Below, one piece after another: positions 43,433 through 52,067 of a DNA stretch of 64,000 bases; the stretch's first letter is position 1; each line of letters opens with the position of its first letter. The notes under the pieces are model-generated. The model saw nothing but the letters and a program-made list of their open reading frames with translations. It had not been told where the DNA came from and ran no database searches. The stretch is from Pseudomonas siliginis (GTDB lineage: Bacteria; Pseudomonadota; Gammaproteobacteria; Pseudomonadales; Pseudomonadaceae), in contig NZ_JAHSTW010000013.1 in the NCBI RefSeq assembly GCF_019145195.1, positions 124,001 through 188,000 of the forward strand, in the 5' to 3' direction. The position numbers and the translations under genes are program-made.

Positions 43433-44785
43433 ATGCGCGTGATGAAGTGGAGCATGATCGCCCTGGCTGTTGCAGCAGGCACCTCGCAGTTCGCAATGGC
43501 GTCTTCTCAGGATGAAGCCAAAGGTTTCCTGGAAGATCAGAGCCTGAAACTGAAGACTCGTTTCGAATACATGAACCGCGACTACAAAAATGGCGCGGGC
43601 AACGTTTCCAACGGTGACGGCACTTTCAAAAGTGGCTATCGCCAGGATAGCGGTCTCAGCCAACTGCTGACTTACGAGTCGGGCTTCACTCAAGGCACCG
43701 TAGGCTTCGGTCTCGACGCCATGGCCATGGGTTCGGTAAAACTGGACGGCGGTTCGGGTCGTCGTGGTAACGGCTTGTTCGCCAACGACAGCGATGGCAA
43801 CCCTGAGAAATCCCAGGGCAAGGTCGGCGGCGCAGTCAAATTCCGTGTATCCGACACCGTTCTGAAATACGGTCAGCAATTCGTTGCCAGCCCGGTTTTC
43901 GCCACTGACGACAGCCGTCTGCTGCCAGAAGTCGCCACCGGTACCCTGATCACTTCCAAAGAGATCAAAGGTCTGGAACTTAGCGCAGGTCGCTTCACAG
44001 CGCTGAGCAAGCAGACCGGCATGGGCCGCGACAGCATCGCCGGTCTGCCGGATGAAGATGGCAATGGCGGCAAAGGCCTGACCAGCATCAACATCTTCGG
44101 TGCCAGCTATGCCTTCACAGACAATTTCACCGGTGCATTGGCTGCTTCCGACGCTGAAGACTACTTCAAGAAGTACTACGTCAACCTCAACTACACCTTG
44201 CCGATCAACGACGAGCAGTCGCTGAACTTCGACTTCAACGGTTACCACACCAAAGGCGACAAACGCGGCGACTTGGTCAGTGCAATTGGCGACGAGACCG
44301 ACGACAACGATACCCGTGGCGTAGACAACAACCTGTGGTCCTTGGCAGCAGCTTACAGCTTGGGCGCCCACAAGTTCACCGTTGCTTACCAGCAGTCGAG
44401 CGGCGACAACGCTTACTACTATGGCGTTGACGGCAACAGTACAATTTTCGTGGCCAACTCCATCCAGATTTCCGACTTCGTGGGCCGCGAAGAAAAATCG
44501 TGGCAGGCTCGCTATGACCTGAACATGAAGACTTACGGCGTACCTGGCCTGAGCTTCATGACCCGTTATGTGATGGGTGACAACATCAAGACCAACGGTC
44601 TGGGTGAAGGTAAAGAGAACGAGTGGAACGCCGAGTCCAAGTACGTGGTTCAGGAAGGTCCGGCCAAAGACCTGTCGTTCCGTCTGCGTTACGCCATGTA
44701 CCGCTCCAACGGTGCCTACAGCGGTTACTCGTCTGATAACAACGACACCCGTCTGATCATCGAGTACCCACTGAACATCCTCTAA
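43433..44785 (+). CDS. OprD-family outer-membrane porin
   Basis: This 450-residue porin has a signal peptide (about 1-23, MRVMKWSMIALAVAAG), an 18-strand barrel and the final strand RLIIEYPLNIL, very like P. aeruginosa OprD at both ends (EAKGFIED, LTYESGFTQGTVGFG). OprD channels take up basic amino acids and peptides, and other members take up various acids. The slyX-HIT-oprD neighbourhood matches that of P. aeruginosa oprD, but loop differences make the substrate uncertain. AAAGGAG precedes ATG 43433. A terminator follows. Confidence 0.93.
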   Translation: MRVMKWSMIALAVAAGTSQFAMASSQDEAKGFLEDQSLKLKTRFEYMNRDYKNGAGNVSNGDGTFKSGYRQDSGLSQLLTYESGFTQGTVGFGLDAMAMGSVKLDGGSGRRGNGLFANDSDGNPEKSQGKVGGAVKFRVSDTVLKYGQQFVASPVFATDDSRLLPEVATGTLITSKEIKGLELSAGRFTALSKQTGMGRDSIAGLPDEDGNGGKGLTSINIFGASYAFTDNFTGALAASDAEDYFKKYYVNLNYTLPINDEQSLNFDFNGYHTKGDKRGDLVSAIGDETDDNDTRGVDNNLWSLAAAYSLGAHKFTVAYQQSSGDNAYYYGVDGNSTIFVANSIQISDFVGREEKSWQARYDLNMKTYGVPGLSFMTRYVMGDNIKTNGLGEGKENEWNAESKYVVQEGPAKDLSFRLRYAMYRSNGAYSGYSSDNNDTRLIIEYPLNIL

Positions 44786-44826
44786 TAAGGTTGCGAAGCT
44801 GACGTACTGTAGAGCTCTGCTCTAAC

Positions 44827-44862
44827 AAAACCGCCCGCCTGAATCAGGTGGGCGGTTTTTTT
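44827..44862 (+). terminator. Terminator of the porin gene
   Basis: ACCGCCCgCCTGA-AT-TCAGGtGGGCGGT style stem (44830-44856) followed by seven T residues. Confidence 0.92.
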
Positions 44863-44936
44863 ATGGATGAATAACTGATCAAACAGACAAACATTAGCTA
44901 GCTACTTATTAGCCAGCATAGTTTCATCGCGCCGAT

Positions 44937-44971
44937 AAAAAACCCGAGAGTGCACACACTGCTCGGGTTTT
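44937..44971 (-). terminator. Terminator of the MscS gene
   Basis: AACCCGAG and CTCGGGTT enclose an inner AGTG/CACT hairpin. Runs of A on the left and T on the right make it work on both strands; the minus strand reads out of mscS. Confidence 0.88.
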
Positions 44972-45009
44972 ATATTAGTTGCTGACTGCCAAGCCAACTT
45001 CCAACACGA

Positions 45010-45852
45010 TTACTGCGTGGCAGATTCCTGCACTACACGTATAACCCGCTGCGGAAATGGAATATCAATACCGGCAGCCTTCAAACGATCACGCGCCTGC
45101 TCATTGAACATGAACATCACATCCCAATAGTCCGCAGTTTTAACCCATACGCGCAGGGATACAGTGATCGAACTGTCGCCCAATGTCGAAATCACCGCCT
45201 GTGGCTCCGGGTCCTGCATGACGCGGGGATCCTTGGCCAGATCCAGCAATACCTGACGGGCCTTCTGCAGATCCGCTTCGTAATCCACGCCGACATCAAA
45301 CACGACTTTGCGCGTTGGCTGACGGTTGGTGTTGGTGATGATGCCGTTCGACAGATTGCCGTTGGGCAGGATGATGGTCTTGTTGTCGCCGGTACGCAGC
45401 ACAGTGTGAAAAATCTGGATGCTGTCGACAGTACCCGCTACACCTTGGGCTTCGATCCAGTCACCGATGCGGAACGGGCGGAACAGCAGAATCAGCACGC
45501 CGCCAGCGAAGTTGGCCAGGCTGCCCTGCAGGGCCAGACCGATCGCCAGACCCGCAGCACCGATGGCCGCGACGAACGAGGTGGTTTCGACGCCGATCAT
45601 CGACGCGACGCTGACAATCAGCAGCACCTTGAGAATGATGTTGGCCAGACTGCTGATAAAGCCTTGCAGCGCGAGGTCGGCATTGCGCAGAGCGAGCAGA
45701 CCGCCGAGTTTCTGCGTGACCTTGTTGATCAGCCACCAGCCGATGGCCAGGGTAATCACTGCCAGCAACACGCGGCTGCCGTACTCCATGATCATCGGGA
45801 TCCACGCCTGGGACGCCTTGACCAGGTGGTCCACTTCCGCATTCAAATCCAT
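45010..45852 (-). CDS. mscS: Small-conductance mechanosensitive channel (MscS family)
   Basis: This 280-residue channel opens under membrane tension and saves cells from hypo-osmotic bursting. Three membrane helices (about 22-40, 62-85, 95-125) are seen; the pore helix carries the Gly/Ala pattern GAAGLAIGLALQGSLANFAGG. The cytoplasmic beta and alpha/beta parts follow with RPFRIGDWIEAQG. Length and topology match E. coli MscS. The gene reads away from yajQ across a REP pair. Confidence 0.95.
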   Translation of the reverse strand: MDLNAEVDHLVKASQAWIPMIMEYGSRVLLAVITLAIGWWLINKVTQKLGGLLALRNADLALQGFISSLANIILKVLLIVSVASMIGVETTSFVAAIGAAGLAIGLALQGSLANFAGGVLILLFRPFRIGDWIEAQGVAGTVDSIQIFHTVLRTGDNKTIILPNGNLSNGIITNTNRQPTRKVVFDVGVDYEADLQKARQVLLDLAKDPRVMQDPEPQAVISTLGDSSITVSLRVWVKTADYWDVMFMFNEQARDRLKAAGIDIPFPQRVIRVVQESATQ

Positions 45853-45898
45853 GTTCTATCTCCTGATTTCCGGCTTCCCGGGGTGTATTCAAAACAAC

Positions 45899-45987
45899 TG
45901 TGGGAGCGAGCCTGCTCGCGAATGCGGCGTGTCAGTCAACTTTTCGCTGAATGAAACACCGCATTCGCGAGCAGGCTCGCTCCCACA
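45899..45987. repeat. REP pair (inverted), copy 8
   Basis: Forward then reverse arms between mscS and yajQ. Confidence 0.9.
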
Positions 45988-46004
45988 TAGCCTTCAGACC
46001 AAGC

Positions 46005-46490
46005 TTAGTCGCGGAAGTTGTTGAACTGCAGCGGCATGCCGAATTCCTTGGCACGCAGGGCCGCGATGGCTTCCTGCAAATCGTCGCGCTTCTTGCCGGT
46101 GACACGCACCTGCTCGCCCTGAATGGCGGCCTGGACCTTGAGCTTGGCTTCCTTGATGTGGCCGACGATTTTCTTTGCCAGCTCCTTGTCGATGCCTTCC
46201 TTGAGGATGGCGTCCTGCTTCATCAGCTTGCCGGACGCGTAAGCATCCTTGACCTCGAGGCACTGCACGTCGATCTTGCGCTTGGTCAGCGCCAGCTTGA
46301 GGATTTCGATCATCGCTTCGAGCTGGAAAGCGGCTTCGGCGGTAAGGCTTACGGTCAGGTCCTTTTCCTTGAACTCGAAGCTGCCCTTGCCTTTCAGGTC
46401 ATAACGACGATCGAGTTCCTTCACGGCGTTCTCGACCGCGTTGGTGAGTTCGTGTTTGTCCAGTTCGGATACCACGTCGAACGACGGCAT
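46005..46490 (-). CDS. yajQ: YajQ-family nucleotide-binding protein
   Basis: This 161-residue protein with two RNA-recognition-like folds begins MPSFDVVSELDKHELTNAVENA-like (first residues MPSFDVVSEL) and keeps DRRYDLKGKGSFEFKEKD and QFNNFRD at its end. YajQ proteins bind cyclic di-GMP in Xanthomonas and act in phage transcription in Pseudomonas, so a signalling role is likely but unproven here. ATG 46490 has GGAGAGAT upstream. The next gene, panE, is divergent. Confidence 0.95.
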   Translation of the reverse strand: MPSFDVVSELDKHELTNAVENAVKELDRRYDLKGKGSFEFKEKDLTVSLTAEAAFQLEAMIEILKLALTKRKIDVQCLEVKDAYASGKLMKQDAILKEGIDKELAKKIVGHIKEAKLKVQAAIQGEQVRVTGKKRDDLQEAIAALRAKEFGMPLQFNNFRD

Positions 46491-46630
46491 GTAATCTCTC
46501 CAATAAAAAGGCGCACTCGATGTGGATGGAGCGCGCTTGGCTTGCGGTTAAAATCGGGCTCATTATAACGGGTCTTTTCCTACCGATACGGCGAGCCGCA
46601 CATGCCTGCAAGCAATCGAGCAAAAAACTG

Positions 46631-47548
46631 ATGTCGACCACCTGGCACGTACTTGGCGCCGGCAGCCTCGGCACACTCTGGGCGACACGTCTGGCTCGCG
46701 CCGGCTTGCCAGTGCGGCTGATCCTGCGCAATGCGGCGCGCTTGCACAGCTACGAGGCAGTGGGCGGCTTGACCCTGGTAGAAAACGGACAAGCTCACAC
46801 CTATGCAGTTCCCGGCGAAACCCCGGACAGCTCCGAGCCAATTCGCCGATTGCTGGTCGCGTGCAAGGCCTATGACGCCGAAGAGGCCGTCGCCCGCCTC
46901 GCTTCACGCCTCGCTCCGGACGCCGAACTGATCCTCCTGCAAAACGGCCTCGGCAGTCAGGACGCCGTCGCCGCGCGGGTGCCACAGGCGCGCTGCATCA
47001 GCGCCTCCAGCACCGAGGGCGCGTTCCGTGATGGCGATTGGCGCGTGGTGTTTGCCGGTCACGGTTTCAACTGGCTGGGCGATGCGGCAAATCCGCTGGC
47101 GCCGGTCTGGCTGGACGATCTGCAAGCGGCGAACATTCCCCATGAATGGAGCGCTGACATCCTCAGTCGACTGTGGCGCAAACTGGCGCTGAACTGCGCG
47201 ATCAACCCGCTGAGCGTGCTCCACGATTGCCGCAACGGCGGGCTGAGCGAGCATCACTGCGAAGTTGCCACACTCTGTGCCGAATTGACCGAACTGCTCG
47301 AACGCTGCGGCCAACCCGCTGCGGCGGACAATCTGCAAGCGGAAGTCGAACGAGTGATCCACGCCACCGCCGCCAATTACTCTTCGATGTATCAGGACGT
47401 CGCCAACCAGCGCCGCACCGAGATCAGCTATCTGTTGGGCCACGCCTGCAAAGTCGCCGAGCGCCATCAGTTGCATCTGCCGCATCTGCACCAGTTGCAG
47501 CAACGTTTGGTGGCGCATCTGCACAAGCGTGGATTGCCCAGCGACTGA
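46631..47548 (+). CDS. panE: 2-dehydropantoate 2-reductase
   Basis: This 305-residue NADPH enzyme reduces ketopantoate to pantoate for coenzyme A synthesis. The Rossmann loop is HVLGAGSLGTLWATRLARAG near the start, and the catalytic lysine lies in WRKLALNCAINPLS. ATG 46631 is chosen over the upstream frame (open to 46520) because the Rossmann fold starts five residues after it. In P. aeruginosa a response-regulator gene lies between yajQ and panE; here only 140 bases separate them. Confidence 0.93.
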   Translation: MSTTWHVLGAGSLGTLWATRLARAGLPVRLILRNAARLHSYEAVGGLTLVENGQAHTYAVPGETPDSSEPIRRLLVACKAYDAEEAVARLASRLAPDAELILLQNGLGSQDAVAARVPQARCISASSTEGAFRDGDWRVVFAGHGFNWLGDAANPLAPVWLDDLQAANIPHEWSADILSRLWRKLALNCAINPLSVLHDCRNGGLSEHHCEVATLCAELTELLERCGQPAAADNLQAEVERVIHATAANYSSMYQDVANQRRTEISYLLGHACKVAERHQLHLPHLHQLQQRLVAHLHKRGLPSD

Positions 47549-47581
47549 GCAGCCGCTAGGCTGACGACTTGTTCCCCTGCT

Positions 47582-49630
47582 GTGATAAACCTGATGCCAT
47601 TGCGCCAGCGCCTTGAAAACCTGCCGGTCGGCCAGAAACTGCTGGCCGCCCTGCTGGTGTTGTTGACCACGGTTCTGCTGGTCGCCAACCTGACCTTTAT
47701 CAGCGCCGCCTATTACATTTCCCAGGAAAGCATGGCACCACAGGCCCTGCAGACCATCGGCCGGCTGATCGCCAATCCGAGTCTGGTCAGCGATGCGCTG
47801 GAGTCGCCGCGCAGCGCCGAGCGCCTGCTCAAGGAACTCGACAGTTATTCACCGCTGCGCGCCGCCGCCCTGTACGACGGCAAGGGCGAACGCCTGGCGC
47901 AAGTGCAGCGCGGGGAAAAACTCAGCCTCCCCGAGCGCTACCGCCACGTCGAAGCCTGGCAACTCACCGAGTTCCGCAGCAACCAACTGATCACCCTGCC
48001 CCGCCCCGGCGCCGCGCCGGGGCATCTGTTGCTGGTCGCCAGCAGCGAACTGCCGATGGCGTTCTACACCGGCACTCTGACCGCAAGCCTCGGCATCCTG
48101 ATCTTCAGCGTACTGCTGTGGCTGGTCATCGCCCGGCAGATCAAGCGCCTGATTACCCGGCCGATTCACCAGTTGGAGGAATTGTCCCGGCAGGTCACCC
48201 GCGAAGAGAACTACGCCCTGCGCGCCGCGCGCGGCAACCACGACGAAATCGGCAGTCTGGCCGAGGCGTTCAACACCATGCTTTCGCGCATCGAAGCCCG
48301 CGAGCAGCAGCTCAAGCGTGCCCGCGACGACTCGCAGGCCGCCTACGATCAGGCGCAAGGGCTGGCCGAGGAAACCCGCCATACCAACCGCAAACTGGAG
48401 CTGGAAGTCCAGGTGCGCAGCAAGATCGAAAAGAAGCTCACCGGCTTCCAGAATTATCTCAACAGCATCATCGACTCGATGCCCTCGGCGCTGATCGCCC
48501 TCGATGAGCAGCTTTACGTTACCCAGTGGAACCAGGAGGCCAGCGCGCTCTCCGGCACGCGCCTGGACGAGGCTTTGAACCAGCCGATCTTCCTCGCCTT
48601 CGAACCGCTCAAGCCGTTTTTGCCGCAGCTCAAGGCCACAGTCGAACAGCACACCGTGGCCAAAGTCGATCGGGTGACCTGGTTCAAGGACGATGAACCC
48701 AAGCATTACGCGCTGACGTTTTACCCACTGATGGGCGGTGCCGGGCGTGGCGTGGTGATCCGTATCGATGACATCACTCAGCGTCTGTCGCTGGAAGAAA
48801 TGATGGTGCAGTCGGAGAAGATGCTCTCGGTCGGTGGCCTCGCGGCCGGCATGGCCCATGAAATCAACAACCCGCTCGGCGCGATCCTGCACAACGTGCA
48901 GAACATTCGCCGGCGTCTGTCGGCGGATCTGCCGAAGAACATCGAGACTGCCGAACAACTGGGCATCGAACTGGACACTGTGAACCGCTACCTGCAAGGC
49001 CGCGAAGTCCCGCAACTGCTCGACGGCATTCAACAGGCCGGCGCCCGCGCGGCGAAAATCGTCACGCACATGCTCAGCTTCAGCCGCCGCAGCACCCGGC
49101 AAATGGCGCCGTGCGATCTGCCGGCGCTGATCGATCAAGCCGTGGAAATCGCCGGTAACGACTTCGATCTGGCCATCGGTTTCGACTTCAAGGGCCAGGC
49201 GATCATCCGCCAGTTCGACCCGGCACTGGGTCCAGTGCCGGGCACCGCCAACGAGCTGGAACAGGTGCTGCTCAATCTGCTGAAAAATGCCGCGCAGGCG
49301 ATTCATCAGCGAGAAGACGACAGCGAGCCGGGCCGGATCATTTTGCGCACCAGACTCAATCCGCCGTGGGCCGAGATTCAGGTCGAGGACAACGGCATCG
49401 GCATGAGCGAGAACGTGCGCAAGCGCACTTTCGAGCCGTTCTTTACCACCAAGGAAATCGGCCAGGGCACCGGCCTTGGCCTGTCGGTGTCGTACTTCAT
49501 CATCACCAACAATCACAAAGGCCAGATGGAAGTGCAGTCGGCGCCCGGCCAGGGCACTTGCTTCACTCTGCGTCTGCCGCTGGTGCAGCCTGCGCCGTTG
49601 ACCACCGAAACCAATTCACTACCGAGGTAA
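47582..49630 (+). CDS. Sensor histidine kinase with PAS domain (PA4398-like)
   Basis: This 682-residue kinase has two membrane spans (about 18-42 and 163-187), a periplasmic sensor, a HAMP domain, a coiled coil, a PAS domain (about 290-385), a HisKA domain with phospho-acceptor H426 (GMAHEINNP) and an ATPase domain with NLLKNAAQAI, VEDNGIGM and FTTKEIGQGTGLGLS. The order and the PA4397-4400-like neighbourhood match the P. aeruginosa kinase tied to swarming. No response regulator lies beside it, so it is an orphan in this window. The start is GTG 47582; ATG 47594 is an alternative. Confidence 0.92.
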   Translation: MINLMPLRQRLENLPVGQKLLAALLVLLTTVLLVANLTFISAAYYISQESMAPQALQTIGRLIANPSLVSDALESPRSAERLLKELDSYSPLRAAALYDGKGERLAQVQRGEKLSLPERYRHVEAWQLTEFRSNQLITLPRPGAAPGHLLLVASSELPMAFYTGTLTASLGILIFSVLLWLVIARQIKRLITRPIHQLEELSRQVTREENYALRAARGNHDEIGSLAEAFNTMLSRIEAREQQLKRARDDSQAAYDQAQGLAEETRHTNRKLELEVQVRSKIEKKLTGFQNYLNSIIDSMPSALIALDEQLYVTQWNQEASALSGTRLDEALNQPIFLAFEPLKPFLPQLKATVEQHTVAKVDRVTWFKDDEPKHYALTFYPLMGGAGRGVVIRIDDITQRLSLEEMMVQSEKMLSVGGLAAGMAHEINNPLGAILHNVQNIRRRLSADLPKNIETAEQLGIELDTVNRYLQGREVPQLLDGIQQAGARAAKIVTHMLSFSRRSTRQMAPCDLPALIDQAVEIAGNDFDLAIGFDFKGQAIIRQFDPALGPVPGTANELEQVLLNLLKNAAQAIHQREDDSEPGRIILRTRLNPPWAEIQVEDNGIGMSENVRKRTFEPFFTTKEIGQGTGLGLSVSYFIITNNHKGQMEVQSAPGQGTCFTLRLPLVQPAPLTTETNSLPR

Positions 49631-49633
49631 CCC

Positions 49634-50218
49634 ATGGGCTTTCGCTTGTCGAAGATCTACACCCGCACCGGCGACAAAGGCGAAACAGGCCTCGGTGACG
49701 GCCGTCGCGTCCCCAAGGATCACCCGCGCATCGAGGCGATCGGCGAGGTCGATACGCTGAACAGTCAAATCGGCGTGCTGCTCGCCGGTTTGCTCGCCGA
49801 GCGCGAAGTGCATCCGGGGCTGAATGAAATCATCGAAGTGTTGGCGCCGTGTCAGCATCGCCTGTTCGACCTCGGCGGTGAACTGGCGATGCCGGAATAT
49901 CAGGCGTTGAACGAGGCTGAAATCGAGCGGCTGGAAGCGGCCATCGATGTATGGAATGAAGAGCTGGGGCCGCTGGAGAATTTCATCTTGCCAGGTGGTT
50001 CGATGTTGATTGCGCAGGCACATGTCTGCCGCAGTTTGGCGCGCAGTGCCGAACGCCGCTGTCAGCATTTGAATGCGCTGGAGCCGTTGGCCGGGGTTGG
50101 CCTGGCGTATATCAATCGGTTGTCGGATTTGCTGTTTGTTGTGGCGCGGTTGATTGCGCGGCGGCAAGGGGTGGCGGAGATTTTGTGGCAGCCGGCTGCG
50201 AAACCTGAAGGAAAGTAG
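49634..50218 (+). CDS. ATP:cob(I)alamin adenosyltransferase, PduO type
   Basis: This 194-residue enzyme adds the adenosyl group to cobalamin, giving adenosylcobalamin. The N-terminal ATP site IYTRTGDKGETGLGDGRR and the PGGSMLIAQAHVCRSLARSAERR helix are typical of the PduO/MMAB type, not of CobA/BtuR. It starts three bases after the kinase stop codon, so the two genes are translationally coupled. A REP pair follows. The link between the kinase and cobalamin is unexplained. Confidence 0.93.
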   Translation: MGFRLSKIYTRTGDKGETGLGDGRRVPKDHPRIEAIGEVDTLNSQIGVLLAGLLAEREVHPGLNEIIEVLAPCQHRLFDLGGELAMPEYQALNEAEIERLEAAIDVWNEELGPLENFILPGGSMLIAQAHVCRSLARSAERRCQHLNALEPLAGVGLAYINRLSDLLFVVARLIARRQGVAEILWQPAAKPEGK

Positions 50219-50234
50219 CGCCTTACAGGACGCC

Positions 50235-50318
50235 ATCGCGAGCAGGCTCGCTCCCACATTTGCCTGCATTCTGACTGGAGAAATGCAATCCATTGTGGGA
50301 GCGAGCCTGCTCGCGAAG
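50235..50318. repeat. REP pair (reverse then forward), copy 9
   Basis: A reverse arm (50235-50258) precedes a forward arm (50294-50318), the opposite order to most copies, with a shorter spacer. It lies between convergent genes. Confidence 0.9.
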
Positions 50319-50331
50319 ACGCCGGTAGCTC

Positions 50332-51279
50332 TTACACTGGATCAGGCCAGAACGCCCGAATCCCCGCCACACCCTGAGCCCCAACACCCCAAGCCTTCTC
50401 GCGTTCCGCCGGCCCTACTCCACCGAGCAGAAACACCGGTTTACTGAAACCGTCAATCAACGCCCCCGCCTGCTCCCACCCCAACGGCTGTGCATCCGGG
50501 TGCGTCAGCGTAGGCTGTACCGGCGACAGGGTGACAAAGTCGACGCCCATCTGCTCGGCCAGCGCCAGTTCTTCGGCGTCATGGCACGACGCCGCGAGCC
50601 AGCGCTCAGCCGGCAACGGACGTCCTGCCGCCGCGTATTTACGCAGTTGGGCTGCAGTGATGTGCCAGCCGGCAGACGGGAAATCGCCGAGCCATTCGAA
50701 CGGCCCTTTGATCATCAACTGCGCCTTGCCTGCGCACAGGCCCACCGCGTCGACCGCCAGATCACGGTATTTCGGGTCGTAGCCGTTGGGTGCGCGCAGC
50801 TGGATCAATTTGATCCCGCCGGCAATCGCCTTCTGAATGCCGCGCAACAAGGCCGGGCCTTCCAGATCTTCGGGAGTGATCAAGTATTCGGCAGGCAAGC
50901 GCGCCGCCGCGACGATCGGCTGATTGGCCGCCGGGAACTCATAGTCAATCAATTCCCTGGCAGTGACCCAAGCCAGTGGCTGGCCTTCCGCACCGTGGGG
51001 TTCGCCGCTGAACGCTGATACTTCCCAGACATCCAGCAAGACCTGTTTGTCCGGGTAATCGTGGCGAACCTTGATCAGCGGCCGGGCAGCATCAACGACG
51101 ATGCCCAGCTCTTCGTGCAGCTCGCGAGCCAGTGCCGATTGGACAGATTCGTCAGCCTCGACCTTGCCACCGGGAAACTCCCACAAGCCGCCCTGATGCT
51201 GGGTGTCGGCACGGCGGGCGATAAGGATTTTGCCGGCGCCGTCACGAATGACGGCAGCGGCGACGTGGACGCGTTTCAC
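50332..51279 (-). CDS. Nudix hydrolase fused to a thiamine-phosphate-synthase-like domain
   Basis: This 315-residue protein has an N-terminal Nudix/MutT domain (about 1-130) with an intact box GGKVEADESVQSALAREL...EE, which hydrolyses oxidised nucleotides such as 8-oxo-dGTP. The C-terminal half (about 140-315) resembles ThiE/TenI barrels (IKLIQLRAPNGYDPKYRDLA, WLAASCHDAEELALAEQMG, LLGGVG). It is not near thiamine genes. In P. aeruginosa the same fusion (PA4400, MutT) lies next to argJ. The start is GTG 51279, which overlaps the GST stop by four bases; the open frame extends to 51330. Confidence 0.9.
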   Translation of the reverse strand: MKRVHVAAAVIRDGAGKILIARRADTQHQGGLWEFPGGKVEADESVQSALARELHEELGIVVDAARPLIKVRHDYPDKQVLLDVWEVSAFSGEPHGAEGQPLAWVTARELIDYEFPAANQPIVAAARLPAEYLITPEDLEGPALLRGIQKAIAGGIKLIQLRAPNGYDPKYRDLAVDAVGLCAGKAQLMIKGPFEWLGDFPSAGWHITAAQLRKYAAAGRPLPAERWLAASCHDAEELALAEQMGVDFVTLSPVQPTLTHPDAQPLGWEQAGALIDGFSKPVFLLGGVGPAEREKAWGVGAQGVAGIRAFWPDPV

Positions 51280-51908
51280 GGGTTCAATTCCTCCAGTCCA
51301 GCCTTTTGCCACGCTTTGAAGGCGGGCCATTGGTAGACGGTTTCAACATAGGCTTCGTCGACCGCCGGCAGCTTCACCTGATAGGTGCGCAAGCGCACGG
51401 CGATCGGCGCGAAAAAGGCATCGGCAAGGCTGACACGACCGAACAGGTACGGCCCCTCTTCCGTCGCTGCCGCGCGGCATTCGGCCCACAGCGCGAGCAT
51501 GCGTTCGATATCGACCTTCACTTCTGGCGGCACAGGATTCAGCGGTGCGTCCTGGCTCAGGTTGAACGGCATGTGGTTACGCATGGCGAAGAAGCCGCTG
51601 TGCATTTGTGCGCAGGCCGAGCGTGCCTGGGCGCGGGCGAAGGTATCGCTCGGCCAGAGTTGCTCGGACGGAAACTGTTCGGCGAGGTACTCAGCAATGG
51701 CCAGCGAATCGGCGATGGTGCCACGGGTGGTTTGCAGCAGCGGCACCTTGCCGGTCGGCGAATGCTTGAGCAGGCGCTCACGGGTGTCGGGTTTGCCGAG
51801 CTTGATCAGCTCTTCGCTGTAGGGTGCGCCGGTCAGGTCCAGCGCCAGTGCCGCACGCAGGGACCAAGAGGAAAGCAGTTTGTCGCCGATGATCAGGTGC
51901 AGGGACAT
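51276..51908 (-). CDS. Glutathione S-transferase family protein
   Basis: This 210-residue protein has an N-terminal thioredoxin-like half (SLHLIIGDKLLSSWSLRAALAL; the key stretch is SSWSLRAAL) with a serine in the place of the catalytic residue, and PTGKVPLLQ for glutathione contact. The all-helical half follows. It resembles the family of the maleylacetoacetate isomerase/Zeta kind; the substrate is unknown. It is coupled to the Nudix gene by a GTGA overlap. Confidence 0.88.
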   Translation of the reverse strand: MSLHLIIGDKLLSSWSLRAALALDLTGAPYSEELIKLGKPDTRERLLKHSPTGKVPLLQTTRGTIADSLAIAEYLAEQFPSEQLWPSDTFARAQARSACAQMHSGFFAMRNHMPFNLSQDAPLNPVPPEVKVDIERMLALWAECRAAATEEGPYLFGRVSLADAFFAPIAVRLRTYQVKLPAVDEAYVETVYQWPAFKAWQKAGLEELNP

Positions 51909-51967
51909 GGTGTGGCGCCTTTTCGTCAGAGGAATGCTTCTGAATGGGTTGTGTCCGGATCGCCGTT

Positions 51968-52043
51968 TTCGCGAGCAGGCTCGCTCCCACAGAAAACCGA
52001 ACTGCAGCGAGAATACCCTGTGGGAGCGAGCCTGCTCGCGAAT
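51968..52043. repeat. REP pair (reverse then forward), copy 10
   Basis: Reverse arm (51968-51991) then forward arm (52019-52043), between the GST gene and argJ. Confidence 0.9.
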
Positions 52044-52067
52044 GGAGCGGCTCGGTCCCGGATCAGG

